Positions 8,841 to 16,759 of a stretch of 64,000 bases of DNA are shown one piece after another; within the stretch, counting starts at the first letter, position 1; each line of letters opens with the position of its first letter. Position numbers and translations under genes: made by a program. The notes under the pieces were generated by a model, which saw only the letters and a program-made list of their open reading frames with translations, did not search any database and was not told the DNA's origin. The stretch comes from Bacillota bacterium (GTDB lineage: Bacteria > Bacillota > Clostridia > Lachnospirales > Bianqueaceae): positions 1-64,000 of the forward strand of contig JAFRZE010000035.1 in NCBI GenBank assembly GCA_017442735.1, in the 5' to 3' direction.

Positions 8841-9329
8841 TTATTTCTTTTTGACTGGCTGGTTGGCTTTGTTCTGCCATTCCTGGATCTTGTTCGCGAA
8901 CTTTTCTCTCCAGGTGAGCTTCTTTTCAAATTCCGGTTTCTTCTCACCCTTCTTACCGGTGGAGAATCCCAGGATATAGCCACCGGAAACTTCCAACTGC
9001 ACCTGCTTCTTGAGCGGCAGTGCTTCAAACACCTTCTTGTCGCAGAACATGGTCAGGATCTGCGGACCGGATTTGATCTTCACGAGCGGCATCTTGATCC
9101 ATTTCAGCCGCTTGGGCATCTGCTCCATCACGGATTTCGGAAAGTTCGCTTCCGAAACCTTGGCTTTCTTTTTATCAATAATGAACGCGGTGATCTTCTG
9201 ACGGTTCTGATCGATCAGCTGCTGGGATTCCGCCTGCTTCTTCTGCAGGTATTTGCCCAGAAAATACATGCCGGCGACGATCGCCGCGATGACCAGTACT
9301 ACGGTAAAAATAATGCCTAGAGTATCCAC
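8841..9329 (-). CDS. Small membrane-anchored protein of unknown function
   Basis: This 162-residue protein has one N-terminal membrane segment (about 3-24) followed by a basic, Lys/Gln-rich cytoplasmic-type domain and a very basic C-terminus (NKANQPVKKK). I do not recognise a family. The start is taken as GTG at 9329, eight bases from GGAGG; the TTG at 9335 sits almost on top of that site. It is the last gene after ddl-murI-DUF1934 on the minus strand, with a 54-base gap. Confidence 0.65.
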   Translation of the reverse strand: MDTLGIIFTVVLVIAAIVAGMYFLGKYLQKKQAESQQLIDQNRQKITAFIIDKKKAKVSEANFPKSVMEQMPKRLKWIKMPLVKIKSGPQILTMFCDKKVFEALPLKKQVQLEVSGGYILGFSTGKKGEKKPEFEKKLTWREKFANKIQEWQNKANQPVKKK

Positions 9330-9383
9330 TTTCAAATCCTCCGCGTGGTTTTAGTATCTCGAAATAGTGTAGTATATTTGGCT

Positions 9384-9860
9384 TCAATAGTCAACTGCCG
9401 CTGTCAAAAAGTTTCCCCGGATAATTTCCGATCGGATCTCCAGCCGGATCTCGCCCTGGCTCATCTCGCCCAGCAGGATCTCGTAGAGCACATTCGCGAC
9501 GAGTCTTTCCTCCAGCAGACTTCCTTCGACCTTCCGGGTCCGGATGGTAACATCCAAAGTCCCGGCGGGGGTCGGATAAGCGGCCAGACAGGTCTTTCCT
9601 TCCTCGAACTCCATCAGGACCGCGCTCTTCGGCCGCTTGACGCTCACGCGCCGGACGCTGCCGTCCTCGCCGATCCGAAACGTCATGACCTCCGGCTCTT
9701 TTTCTCCGCTTTCCTCGTCCAGTACCTGCTCGTAGCTCAGGCGGACCGCGTAGAAATCATCCTGCCTGACGCCCCTGATCTCTGCCGGGATCTGCCGTAC
9801 GGACGGCGCCTCTCCCGGGAAATGGCTCGTCAGACTGATCAGAACTTGTTCGCTTTTCAT
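9384..9860 (-). CDS. DUF1934 domain protein
   Basis: This 158-residue protein resembles YwiB-type DUF1934 proteins, small lipocalin-like beta barrels of unknown function common in Bacillota. The sequence is rich in short beta strands (RQIPAEIRGV, SVKRPKSAVLMEFEEGKT). Its start overlaps the murI stop in an ATGA, so the two are probably translationally coupled. Function is not known. Confidence 0.7.
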   Translation of the reverse strand: MKSEQVLISLTSHFPGEAPSVRQIPAEIRGVRQDDFYAVRLSYEQVLDEESGEKEPEVMTFRIGEDGSVRRVSVKRPKSAVLMEFEEGKTCLAAYPTPAGTLDVTIRTRKVEGSLLEERLVANVLYEILLGEMSQGEIRLEIRSEIIRGNFLTAAVDY

Positions 9861-10657
9861 TTTTCAATACTGACTTTCGAAACGGTCAGGTTTGTTATAT
9901 CCAGGATCTGGCGCGAGAAACTGCGGAACTGGTCGATGCTGTCTGACGCGTAGAAGTCATAGGTTCCGGCCGCGTGATCCGCTTCCATGTCGTGCTGGCC
10001 CAAAAACTCTTTCATTTCCCGCGTCGCGGCTTCCGACACATTGATCAGCGTGACGTTTTCACCCATTTCTTTCTGGATCAGCGGGCGCAGCAGCGGATAA
10101 TGCGTACAGCCGAGGATCACCGTATCGACCTGGTTTTCCTTCAGCGGTTTGATATAACGGCGGATGACTTCACGGGTCACCTCATCGGAGAACCATCCCT
10201 CTTCCACCAGCGGAACAAAGAGCGGGCATGCCTGAGAAGTCACTTCCAGCGAAGGATCTTCCTTCAGAAGCAGCCGCTCGAAAGCGCCGGAACGAATCGT
10301 CGCGGCAGTGCCCAGCACACCGATCCGGCCGTTTTTGGTCGCGCGAAGTGCCGCGCGGGCGCCCGGCTCTACCACGCCAATGATCGGCAGGTCATAGGAA
10401 GCTCTCATCTCTTCCAGCGCGTTGGAACTGGCGGTACCGCAGGCGATGATCACGCCTTTAACGTCGTGTCTCAGCAGAAACCGCATGATCTGGTGTGAAA
10501 ACTCAATGATCGTAGCCTTCGACTGGCTGCCGTAGGGGACGCGGGCCGTATCACCGAAATAGACCGCGTTTTCCCGGGGCATGAGGCTTCCCATTTCGCG
10601 GATGACTGTCAGTCCGCCCAGACCGGAATCAAATACACCGATAGCTCTGTTATCCAT
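9857..10657 (-). CDS. murI: Glutamate racemase
   Basis: This 266-residue enzyme makes D-glutamate for peptidoglycan. The N-terminal GVFDSGLGGLTV and both catalytic cysteines are present: IACGTASS (about residue 72) and GCTHYPLL (about 183). The first active-site motif has Gly where the commonest form has Asn (CNTA); I believe this variant occurs in other clostridial enzymes. The gene begins 2 bases after ddl ends, so the two are one operon supplying the two D-amino-acid building blocks. Confidence 0.93.
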   Translation of the reverse strand: MDNRAIGVFDSGLGGLTVIREMGSLMPRENAVYFGDTARVPYGSQSKATIIEFSHQIMRFLLRHDVKGVIIACGTASSNALEEMRASYDLPIIGVVEPGARAALRATKNGRIGVLGTAATIRSGAFERLLLKEDPSLEVTSQACPLFVPLVEEGWFSDEVTREVIRRYIKPLKENQVDTVILGCTHYPLLRPLIQKEMGENVTLINVSEAATREMKEFLGQHDMEADHAAGTYDFYASDSIDQFRSFSRQILDITNLTVSKVSIEK

Positions 10658-10659
10658 GA

Positions 10660-11715
10660 TTATCTCTGAAGTCCCAGCTGGATCAGCTCATCCACCAGCT
10701 GCGGATAGGTAAGTCCCCGGTTGGCCCACAGCATCGGATACATGCTGATCTTGGTAAAGCCCGGGAAGGTATTGATCTCGTTGAAGATGACTTCCCCGGT
10801 GGCTTTCTCCACGAAGAAATCCACGCGGGAAAGGCCTTTGCCGTCCACTGCCCGGAAAACCGCGCAGGCGTCTTTCCGGATCTCTTCCACGGTCTTTTCC
10901 GGAAGATCCGGATCCAGGACCGTTTCGGACTTGTCGTTGAAGTATTTCGCTTCATAGGTATAGAAGGTATCCGCGGCCAGGATCTCGCCGATGCCGCTGG
11001 CCTTCGGATGCTCGTTACCCAGCACCGCGCACTCGATCTCACGGCCGACGATCCCCTCTTCCACGAGGATGCGGCTGTCATTGTCCGCCGCGATCTTCAG
11101 GCCTTCGATCAGGCTTTCCCGGTCGGTCGCCCGGGTCACGCCGATAGACGAACCCGCGTTGGCCGGTTTCACATAAACGGGATACGGAAGATGGCTTTCG
11201 ATCCGCTCTACGACCTTGTCCATTTCAGACAGTTCCCAAAGGAAAACGGGCTCGTAATCAGCCTGACGAATGCCTAAGGTGCTCACGATCCGCTTGGTGG
11301 TCAGTTTATCCATGGAAGCCGCCGATGCCAGAACGCCGCATCCGACATAGGGAAGTCGGGCGATCTCCAGAAGTCCCTGAATAGTGCCGTCTTCACCGTT
11401 CTTGCCGTGAAGGACCGGGATCGCGATATCGATCGGCTGTTTTTTCCACTGGTCGCCTTCGCCTCTGATCAGAAGCGCGGCATTTTCCTCGCCGGGAAGG
11501 ATCGCGGCTTCCGGTGCCGCGGCCGGGTCAAAAGTGTCGTCCACCTGATCCGGAAGACAGGTCACGTAGCGCCACAGGCCGTTACGGGTTATATATACAT
11601 AAAAAGCTTCATAGCGGGTCTTGTCCAGCGCACGGGCAACATTGCCCGCGGACATTCTGGATACAGCGTGCTCGGAGGAGCGTCCGCCAAATAGGATCAG
11701 AACATTTGTTTTCAC
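10660..11715 (-). CDS. ddl: D-alanine--D-alanine ligase
   Basis: This ATP-grasp ligase of about 351 residues joins two D-Ala for the peptidoglycan stem. It has HGKNGEDGTIQG, KPANAGSSIGV, the omega-loop YEAKYFN and the metal-site FNEINTFPGF. The Tyr/Lys omega loop is the D-Ala-D-Ala type, not the D-Ala-D-Lac type of VanA/B. Three starts are possible: GTG 11724, ATG 11721, GTG 11715. The last has the best distance to GAGG at 11724-11727. It is the first gene of ddl-murI-DUF1934. Confidence 0.94.
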   Translation of the reverse strand: MKTNVLILFGGRSSEHAVSRMSAGNVARALDKTRYEAFYVYITRNGLWRYVTCLPDQVDDTFDPAAAPEAAILPGEENAALLIRGEGDQWKKQPIDIAIPVLHGKNGEDGTIQGLLEIARLPYVGCGVLASAASMDKLTTKRIVSTLGIRQADYEPVFLWELSEMDKVVERIESHLPYPVYVKPANAGSSIGVTRATDRESLIEGLKIAADNDSRILVEEGIVGREIECAVLGNEHPKASGIGEILAADTFYTYEAKYFNDKSETVLDPDLPEKTVEEIRKDACAVFRAVDGKGLSRVDFFVEKATGEVIFNEINTFPGFTKISMYPMLWANRGLTYPQLVDELIQLGLQR

Positions 11716-11747
11716 TTGCATCACCTCGAATAATATTTAACTGTTCT

Positions 11748-11776
11748 ATTCTACCAGAATTCCGACAAAAATACAA
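11748..11776 (-). promoter_or_regulatory. Promoter of ddl-murI
   Basis: On the minus strand, -35 TTGTAT (11776-11771), 17-base spacer and -10 TAGAAT (11753-11748). Confidence 0.7.
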
Positions 11777-11798
11777 GGGCGCTTGAAACGTAAATCCG

Positions 11799-11827
11799 TT
11801 GACAATCGTCCCTCTGGGTGTTAAGAT
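11799..11827 (+). promoter_or_regulatory. Promoter of the 11878 gene
   Basis: Consensus -35 TTGACA (11799-11804), 17-base spacer, -10 TAAGAT (11822-11827). Confidence 0.8.
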
Positions 11828-11877
11828 GAAGGTTAGTAAATTCAGGCATAAGCCTAAAATAACGGAGGATTTATATT

Positions 11878-12315
11878 ATGAAACTGCAGGTTTTCCTTTA
11901 CAACAAATTTGGTTACGCACAGCGGATCGCCGATGCTCTGGCTGAGAAATTCACTTGCAAATGTGACCAGATTCCCCCGGCTTATCAGTGCAACGAAGAA
12001 AGACTGATCTTCATCGTTTACGAAAAATACGGCTCCCTGGACAAGAAACTGGTCGCCTATATGAAAGAAATGGACAAGAAAAAAGTCCAGAATATCGCTT
12101 ATATCGAAATCTCCAATACCGGTAACGAGGCGCTGGATCAGATGTCCGAAATCGTGAAAGCCAATGGCGTCAACATCAGCGGCACCTATGGTGTCGCGAT
12201 TAAACGCGGTCTGTTCTCCAAAGGCGAGCTGACCGATGAGCAGTTCCAGGATGTGATGAAATTCGCGGATGAGCAGGGAAAGGCAAACTTCGAATTCCTT
12301 CGCAGACAAGGCTAA
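11878..12315 (+). CDS. Small flavodoxin-like protein
   Basis: This 145-residue cytoplasmic protein has alternating strands and helices and the features of a flavodoxin-type fold (FLYNKFGYAQRIADALAEKF near the start, then LIFIVYEKYGS and NIAYIEISNTGNEA). The phosphate-loop residues of true flavodoxins are not obvious, so FMN binding is uncertain. It has its own strong promoter and terminator and GGAGG upstream, so it is a single-gene unit. Codons and start context suggest good expression. Confidence 0.6.
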   Translation: MKLQVFLYNKFGYAQRIADALAEKFTCKCDQIPPAYQCNEERLIFIVYEKYGSLDKKLVAYMKEMDKKKVQNIAYIEISNTGNEALDQMSEIVKANGVNISGTYGVAIKRGLFSKGELTDEQFQDVMKFADEQGKANFEFLRRQG

Positions 12316-12333
12316 GTTTTTCACGATCATAAA

Positions 12334-12358
12334 AGTCTCCTCGCAGGAGACTTTTTTT
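12334..12358 (+). terminator. Intrinsic terminator
   Basis: 7-bp stem AGTCTCC (12334-12340) with 12346-12352 followed by seven T; ends the 11878 gene. Confidence 0.85.
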
Positions 12359-12390
12359 ATGCCGCTTTTATGCCGTTACCTCCGAAGGTA

Positions 12391-12418
12391 TTGATTCTCC
12401 TGAAAAAAAGAGTATGAT
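12391..12418 (+). promoter_or_regulatory. Promoter of the cystatin-like lipoprotein gene
   Basis: -35 TTGATT (12391-12396), 16-base spacer, -10 TATGAT (12413-12418). The leader downstream carries a weak GTTGTC/GACGAC hairpin at 12423-12443. Confidence 0.65.
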
Positions 12419-12490
12419 ACACGTTGTCCTTTGAAAAAGACGACCCCCAAACGATGGGGAAGAATATAAGAATATCAGGAGAAAAACAAA

Positions 12491-13162
12491 ATGAAAAAAG
12501 TATTTGCTATGTTACTAGTCGCTGCGATCATCTGCACCATGACCGCCTGCACCAAAAAGAATGTTGAAACTGTGACAAAAGAAGAAACCGAGACCCAGGT
12601 CGTTGGTGGCTGGACCAGACCCGCTTCCACCGAAGTGACGGATGAGATCAAAGAACTGGTCGCCAAAGCGACAGAGAAACTGCTCGGCGCGGAATATACA
12701 CCGATCGCCTTCATCAGCAGCCAGCTGGTAGCCGGTACGAATTACAAAGTTCTCTGCGCCATTACCTCCGTGACCCCGAACGCCACTGCCCATTACGCGG
12801 TCATTGTCATTTATAAGGATCTGGAAGGCAATGTAGAGATCACCTCCATTCTGGATTCCGAGGCGGAAGTCCTGGCGGGCGAAGGAATGCTTGGCGGCTG
12901 GACCATGCCCGAGACTACCGATGTGACCGAAGAGGCTAAAGCTGCGCTTGAAAAAGCTGCCGAAAAACTGGTCGGTGCTGAATACGCGCCTGTCGCGTTG
13001 CTGGCGACTCAGCTCGTTTCCGGTACCAACTACTGCCTTCTTTGCGAAGTGACCGCGGTCGCTCCCAGTGCGGAAGCAAACTATGTGATCGTTCACGTTT
13101 ATGAAGACCTGAACGGCAATGCAGAAATTACCGAGACCTTTGATCTGGCAGCTGCCGACTAA
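12491..13162 (+). CDS. Lipoprotein with two tandem cystatin-like domains
   Basis: This 223-residue protein has a lipoprotein signal with Cys20 after TMTA. Two homologous domains follow, about 37-125 and 134-223. Each begins GGW, has a helix with KL.GAEY.P, and carries the loop that defines cystatins: SSQLVAGTNYKVLC (QLVAG 78-82) and ATQLVSGTNYCLLC (QLVSG 174-178). Cystatins inhibit papain-like cysteine peptidases with the N-terminal Gly and the QxVxG loop. Inhibitor activity here is inference from the motif; the second cystatin hairpin (Pro-Trp) is not obvious. It has its own promoter, and a palindrome array lies behind it. The start has CAGGAG upstream. Confidence 0.75.
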   Translation: MKKVFAMLLVAAIICTMTACTKKNVETVTKEETETQVVGGWTRPASTEVTDEIKELVAKATEKLLGAEYTPIAFISSQLVAGTNYKVLCAITSVTPNATAHYAVIVIYKDLEGNVEITSILDSEAEVLAGEGMLGGWTMPETTDVTEEAKAALEKAAEKLVGAEYAPVALLATQLVSGTNYCLLCEVTAVAPSAEANYVIVHVYEDLNGNAEITETFDLAAAD

Positions 13163-13232
13163 GTCTCAGCTGACATAAATGCCGGCAAAATACGCTCATC
13201 GTATAGAATGACATCTAGTCTAAACAACCCTT

Positions 13233-13600
13233 ATACCTTGCTACCGCAGTAGCAAGGTATAATGCATTTTCGGCAAAGCCTTGCTACCAGCAGGTTGTCA
13301 ACTAGCAAGGTCAGGCGTCTTTTTGATAAAAATCTTGCTACTGCGATAGCAAGGCATAAGGCATTTTCAGCAAAACCTTGCTACCAGCAGGTTGTCAACT
13401 AGCAAGGTCAGGCGTCTTTTTGATAAAATCTTGCTACCGCTGTAGCAAGGTGACCGGTATTTTTGTTAAAGCCTTGCTACCAGCAGGTTGTCAACTAGCA
13501 AGGTCAGGCGTCTTTTTGATAAAAATCTTGCTACTGCGATAGCAAGGCATAAGGCATTTTCGGCAAAACCTTGCTACCAGCGGACATTCGACTATCAAGG
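13233..13600 (+). repeat. CTTGCTA palindrome array, locus 1 (four 97-bp units)
   Basis: Four tandem units with a period of 96-97 bp. Each has a 20-bp palindrome (arms CTTGCTA/TAGCAAG, 6-base centre) at about 13237, 13334, 13430 and 13527. Each also has a 32-bp palindrome (arms CCTTGCTA/TAGCAAGG, 16-base centre) at 13279, 13376, 13472 and 13569. The centres of all eight lie 48-49 bp apart. Long ones are followed by TCAGGCGTC and five T. The last long palindrome is diverged. The same geometry recurs at 31190-31456. It lies between the lipoprotein gene and tRNA-Ser and contains no open frame. Confidence 0.9.
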
Positions 13601-13633
13601 TTGAGCAAGGAAATCAGATCCCGAACTCCAATC

Positions 13634-13662
13634 TTGACAAAAGAAGAGAAAACCATTATAAT
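13634..13662 (+). promoter_or_regulatory. tRNA promoter
   Basis: Full consensus: TTGACA (13634-13639), 17-base spacer, TATAAT (13657-13662), 20 bases before tRNA-Ser. Confidence 0.9.
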
Positions 13663-13682
13663 TTTCCAGTGAAGTTTCTTTT

Positions 13683-13768
13683 GGAGAAGTGTCCGAGTGG
13701 CTTAAGGAGCTGGTCTTGAAAACCAGTGAGTCGGCAACGGCCCGTGGGTTCGAATCCTACCTTCTCCG
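13683..13768 (+). tRNA. tRNA-Ser (anticodon TGA)
   Basis: 86-base tRNA with acceptor GGAGAAG/CTTCTCC, anticodon stem CTGGT/ACCAG with loop CTTGAAA (anticodon TGA), a long variable arm as in serine tRNAs, T-arm GGGTTCGAATCC, discriminator G. The 3' CCA is not encoded. Confidence 0.95.
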
Positions 13769-13771
13769 CTT

Positions 13772-13792
13772 AGCGAAGCCACAGGCTTTGCT
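13772..13792 (+). other. Hairpin between the two tRNA genes
   Basis: 9-base arms AGCGAAGCC and GGCTTTGCT with one G-T pair and a 3-base loop. No T-run; likely a processing feature of the tRNA precursor. Confidence 0.55.
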
Positions 13793-13798
13793 GCTGAT

Positions 13799-13870
13799 GG
13801 CCCCTTGGTCAAGAGGTTAAGACATCGCCCTTTCACGGCGGTAACGTGGGTTCAATTCCCGCAGGGGTCA
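13799..13870 (+). tRNA. tRNA-Glu (anticodon TTC)
   Basis: 72-base tRNA: acceptor GGCCCCT with AGGGGTC (one G-T pair), D-arm TTGGTCAAGAGGTTAAGACA, anticodon loop CTTTCAC (anticodon TTC), T-arm GGGTTCAATTCCC, discriminator A. CCA is not encoded. Co-transcribed with tRNA-Ser. Confidence 0.95.
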
Positions 13871-13974
13871 TGCGATGAGCCCTTATGGGCTCATCGCAGC
13901 AAGAATCCTCTTTGAGGATTCTTGCGGGACGGATGGCCGTTCCCATCAAGACAAGTTTCACCCCGTGAAACTTG
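13871..13974 (+). other. Three perfect hairpins in the tRNA trailer
   Basis: Three back-to-back perfect palindromes with different sequences: 13872-13882 with 13887-13897 (11 bp), 13899-13910 with 13914-13925 (12 bp) and 13952-13961 with 13965-13974 (10 bp). Loops are 3-4 bases. None has a T-run. Confidence 0.8.
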
Positions 13975-13996
13975 AGGATAATATACAATTAAACCT

Positions 13997-14022
13997 GCCA
14001 TGGTACGGCCATGGCTTTTTTT
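13997..14022 (+). terminator. Intrinsic terminator of the tRNA unit
   Basis: 7-bp stem GCCATGG (13997-14003) with 14009-14015 followed by seven T. Confidence 0.8.
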
Positions 14023-14069
14023 GTATCGCCCATAATCTGATGCGCCCGCTTTCGGGCAGGAGGCTGAAC

Positions 14070-15227
14070 ATGCTGGTCAAAACACCCCCGATGGGATGGA
14101 ACTCATGGAACACCTTTGGAGAGAACATCAACGAAAAAGTCGTGATGGAATCGGCGGATATCCTTGTTTCCTCCGGTCTCGCGGACTGCGGCTACAACTA
14201 TATCGTCATCGATGACTGCTGGTCGCTTCGCGAACGCGGCGAGGACGGAAGGATCGTTCCCGATCCGGAGAAATTCCCCCACGGAATGAAATATGTCGCC
14301 GATTATGTCCACAGCAAGGGGCTGAAATTCGGCATGTATTCCTGCGCCGGCATGCTGACCTGCGCAGGTTATCCCGCCAGCTTCGATCACGAATTCATCG
14401 ATGCGAAGACGTTTGCCGAATGGGGCGTCGACTATCTGAAATATGATTACTGCTTCCATCCGTCCACCGTACCCGGAAACGTCCTTTATAAAAGGATGGC
14501 TCTCGCGCTGGCGAACTGCGGCAGAGATATCGTCTTCTCGGCCTGCTCCTGGGGCAGCGATGAAACCAAGAAATGGATCAAACAGACCGGCGCCAACCTC
14601 TGGAGAACGACCGGCGACATCAATGATTCCTGGCGCTCTATCAAGGATCTTTCCCTGATCGCGGGCGATGCCATCACCTACGGCAGCATCAACTGCTACC
14701 CCGATATGGATATGCTCGTCACCGGTATGAAAGGGATGGGCAACGTGGGCTTAGCCGGCTGCACGAAGGAAGAATACCGACTGCACCAGAGCCTCTGGGC
14801 CCTGCTCGGTTCCCCGCTCATGATCGGGTGTGACATCCGAGATATGGATGAGGATACCAGAGAGACCCTGATGAACAAAGACCTCATCGAGATCAACCAG
14901 GATCCGGACTACAACCAGGCCTATGACGCCAGCGGTTACGGCACGACCTTCGTCACCGGTGAAGTCAATGAGCACCCCGTCTATGTAAGACTGCTTTCAA
15001 ACGGCGACCTGGCGATCGGTTTCTTCAATCTTTCCGACGAGACCGGAAGCCGCTGGAACAGTTATCTGTCTCTGGATCGGATCGGGCTTCCCGAATCCAC
15101 CGGCAAGACGCTGGAAATGAAAGAGATCTGGACAGGCGAGACCTTTACGGTCAAAAACGGCCTGTTCTGTGAGAATATCCCACCGCACAGCTGCCGCGTG
15201 TTCCGCGCGAAAGTCATAGAAGCGTGA
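14070..15227 (+). CDS. GH27 family alpha-galactosidase
   Basis: This 385-residue glycoside hydrolase begins TPPMGWNSWNTF, the family hallmark. The nucleophile Asp is in DYLKYDYC; the acid/base Asp is in the INCYPDMDML region. GH27 enzymes release terminal alpha-galactose, for example from galactomannan or raffinose sugars, and some members prefer N-acetylgalactosamine. No signal peptide is present, so it acts in the cytoplasm on imported sugars. The start is ATG at 14070 with CAGGAGGC at 14057-14064; the frame is open 65 codons further back through the terminator and trailer, which is not translated. A TIM barrel is followed by a C-terminal beta domain. Confidence 0.9.
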   Translation: MLVKTPPMGWNSWNTFGENINEKVVMESADILVSSGLADCGYNYIVIDDCWSLRERGEDGRIVPDPEKFPHGMKYVADYVHSKGLKFGMYSCAGMLTCAGYPASFDHEFIDAKTFAEWGVDYLKYDYCFHPSTVPGNVLYKRMALALANCGRDIVFSACSWGSDETKKWIKQTGANLWRTTGDINDSWRSIKDLSLIAGDAITYGSINCYPDMDMLVTGMKGMGNVGLAGCTKEEYRLHQSLWALLGSPLMIGCDIRDMDEDTRETLMNKDLIEINQDPDYNQAYDASGYGTTFVTGEVNEHPVYVRLLSNGDLAIGFFNLSDETGSRWNSYLSLDRIGLPESTGKTLEMKEIWTGETFTVKNGLFCENIPPHSCRVFRAKVIEA

Positions 15228-15230
15228 TCG

Positions 15231-15446
15231 ATGGCGCTCTGCAGGGATTGTCAAAGACCGTTAACGAGTGATGAGACCGCTCTTTACCGCAAACTGGTGA
15301 AGCGTGATGCCGCCTCGTTCCTCTGCAAGACCTGTCTTGCAAGTTATTTTCAGGTCAGTGAAACTATACTAGATAAAAAAATTGAGCAATTTCGAAGGAA
15401 CGGCTGTCTGCTGTTCACAGGAAAGGAAGATAGGAATGACGAATGA
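15231..15446 (+). CDS. Small protein with a four-cysteine zinc-type site
   Basis: This 71-residue protein has CRDCQ near the N-terminus and CKTC at about 32-35, so two CxxC pairs likely bind one zinc. The rest is helical and ends in an acidic tail. It starts 3 bases after the GH27 stop, and its last 11 bases overlap the next start, so it sits in an operon with GH27 and the carboxypeptidase. I do not recognise a named family. Confidence 0.6.
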   Translation: MALCRDCQRPLTSDETALYRKLVKRDAASFLCKTCLASYFQVSETILDKKIEQFRRNGCLLFTGKEDRNDE

Positions 15447-16563
15447 AGAACGTCTCGCCCAGGTGCAGGCGATCGAATATCGGGAACGGCATATGCTGCT
15501 CTCGTTAGGCGCCGTGATCATCCTGGTGCTGGTCGTCGGGATAGGCTATTTCGGAAGCAGCTTTATCAAGCAGCGGATCGAAGCAGCCAGGATCCGCGCG
15601 GAAGAAGAAGCCCGCGCGGCTGCCAGACCGGGCATCGATGCCCTGACCCATCAAAGTCTGGCGATCTCCTCACAGACCAACATCATCTCACAGATTACCA
15701 CCACCAGGGTAGAGGAAGCCAAACAGCGGGCGCAGCAGGAAGCGGAAGAAGCGCTGCTCGCCTCCCAGTGTCCCGACGGATATGCCTTTATGGAGTATGA
15801 CCTGGATCAGATCCACAAGGGCGAACTCCAGCTCATCAATAAAGACCACGAATACTACTTCCTGGAAAGCGATCTTCTGTCGCTTCTCTACGATCAGATC
15901 GGAGGCAACTACTATCTGGGGAGCTTCAATCTTCAGCTGACAAAGAACACAGCGGATCACCTGCATCAGATGCTGGCCGGTTACTATGAAGCCACCGGTG
16001 ACGAGAACATCCTCGTCCTCAGCGGCTACCGGTCCAAAGAAGAGTCCGACGACCTTTATTCCGAAGAATCTCAGAATATCGGTTCCGAGTACGCGGATTC
16101 CTACACCATGCAGGGCGGCTTCTCCGAGCATCATTCCGGTATGGCGGTCGATATCGGAAACTTCTCGACCGGCAGCTATATCCACGAGTATGAAGACAAT
16201 GTTCCCTGGTTTTTTGAGCATGCCTGCGAATACGGTTTCATTCTGCGCTACCCGGAAAGCAAGCAAAGCGTCACCGGCATCGCCTATGAGGACTGGCATT
16301 TCCGCTACCTTGGCGTACCCGTTGCTACCGATATATATAATAAGAAGCTCTGCCTGGAGGAATGGATCGAGAATATCCACGAGTACTCCGTCCGGGATCC
16401 CTACCTGATTACCCTGGATGACGGCAGTGTCTACGAAGCCTACTATGTACCCGGCACGCAGCTTTCCGAAAACGGCCTGCTGAATGTACCGGTGCCAGAA
16501 GGCCGCGAATTTACCGTTTCCGGTGACAATGTAGACGGCGTGATCGTCGTCTCTCAGCGCTAA
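15436..16563 (+). CDS. VanY-type D-alanyl-D-alanine carboxypeptidase (M15B)
   Basis: This 375-residue protein has an N-terminal membrane anchor (about 20-42), a helical linker (about 50-110) and a C-terminal metallopeptidase domain. It shows the M15 zinc-site motifs SEHHSGMAVDIG (His and Asp) and EDWHFRYLG (Glu and His), preceded by SGYRSKEE. It trims the terminal D-Ala from muropeptides outside the membrane. The start ATG 15436 has AGGAAGATAGGA upstream; the frame is open earlier but inside the preceding gene. Nothing else here indicates glycopeptide resistance. Confidence 0.88.
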   Translation: MTNEERLAQVQAIEYRERHMLLSLGAVIILVLVVGIGYFGSSFIKQRIEAARIRAEEEARAAARPGIDALTHQSLAISSQTNIISQITTTRVEEAKQRAQQEAEEALLASQCPDGYAFMEYDLDQIHKGELQLINKDHEYYFLESDLLSLLYDQIGGNYYLGSFNLQLTKNTADHLHQMLAGYYEATGDENILVLSGYRSKEESDDLYSEESQNIGSEYADSYTMQGGFSEHHSGMAVDIGNFSTGSYIHEYEDNVPWFFEHACEYGFILRYPESKQSVTGIAYEDWHFRYLGVPVATDIYNKKLCLEEWIENIHEYSVRDPYLITLDDGSVYEAYYVPGTQLSENGLLNVPVPEGREFTVSGDNVDGVIVVSQR

Positions 16564-16621
16564 AAGCGCTTCGTTAACGAGCTTTTCGGACCGACATCTA
16601 TTGTCAGGATCAACAAAAAAG

Positions 16622-16665
16622 AAACCCGCTTAGACCCTGAATTCAGGGAAAAAGTGGGTTTTTTG
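16622..16665 (+). terminator. Intrinsic terminator
   Basis: Outer stem 16622-16631 with 16652-16661, inner palindrome 16635-16648, then T-run. Ends the GH27-carboxypeptidase unit. Confidence 0.75.
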
Positions 16666-16684
16666 CTTTACAGGAGAAAAGTGC

Positions 16685-16713
16685 TTGTATTCTTGCTGAA
16701 AAGCGTGTATACT
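16685..16713 (+). promoter_or_regulatory. Promoter of thrC-thrB
   Basis: -35 TTGTAT (16685-16690), 17-base spacer, -10 TATACT (16708-16713). The 46-base leader is too short for a T-box or threonine attenuator, and none is visible. Confidence 0.7.
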
Positions 16714-16759
16714 GTTGTGTATTCATATAAAAAACATATGTTTGTCAAAGGAAGACATC

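Noticed and set aside
13233-13600. CRISPR array
   Set aside because: The repeats are long palindromes with conserved, not unique, sequence between them, and no cas gene is present.
16564-16759. T-box or threonine attenuator before thrC
   Set aside because: The hairpin there is the terminator of the previous gene; the promoter follows it and leaves only about 46 bases of leader.
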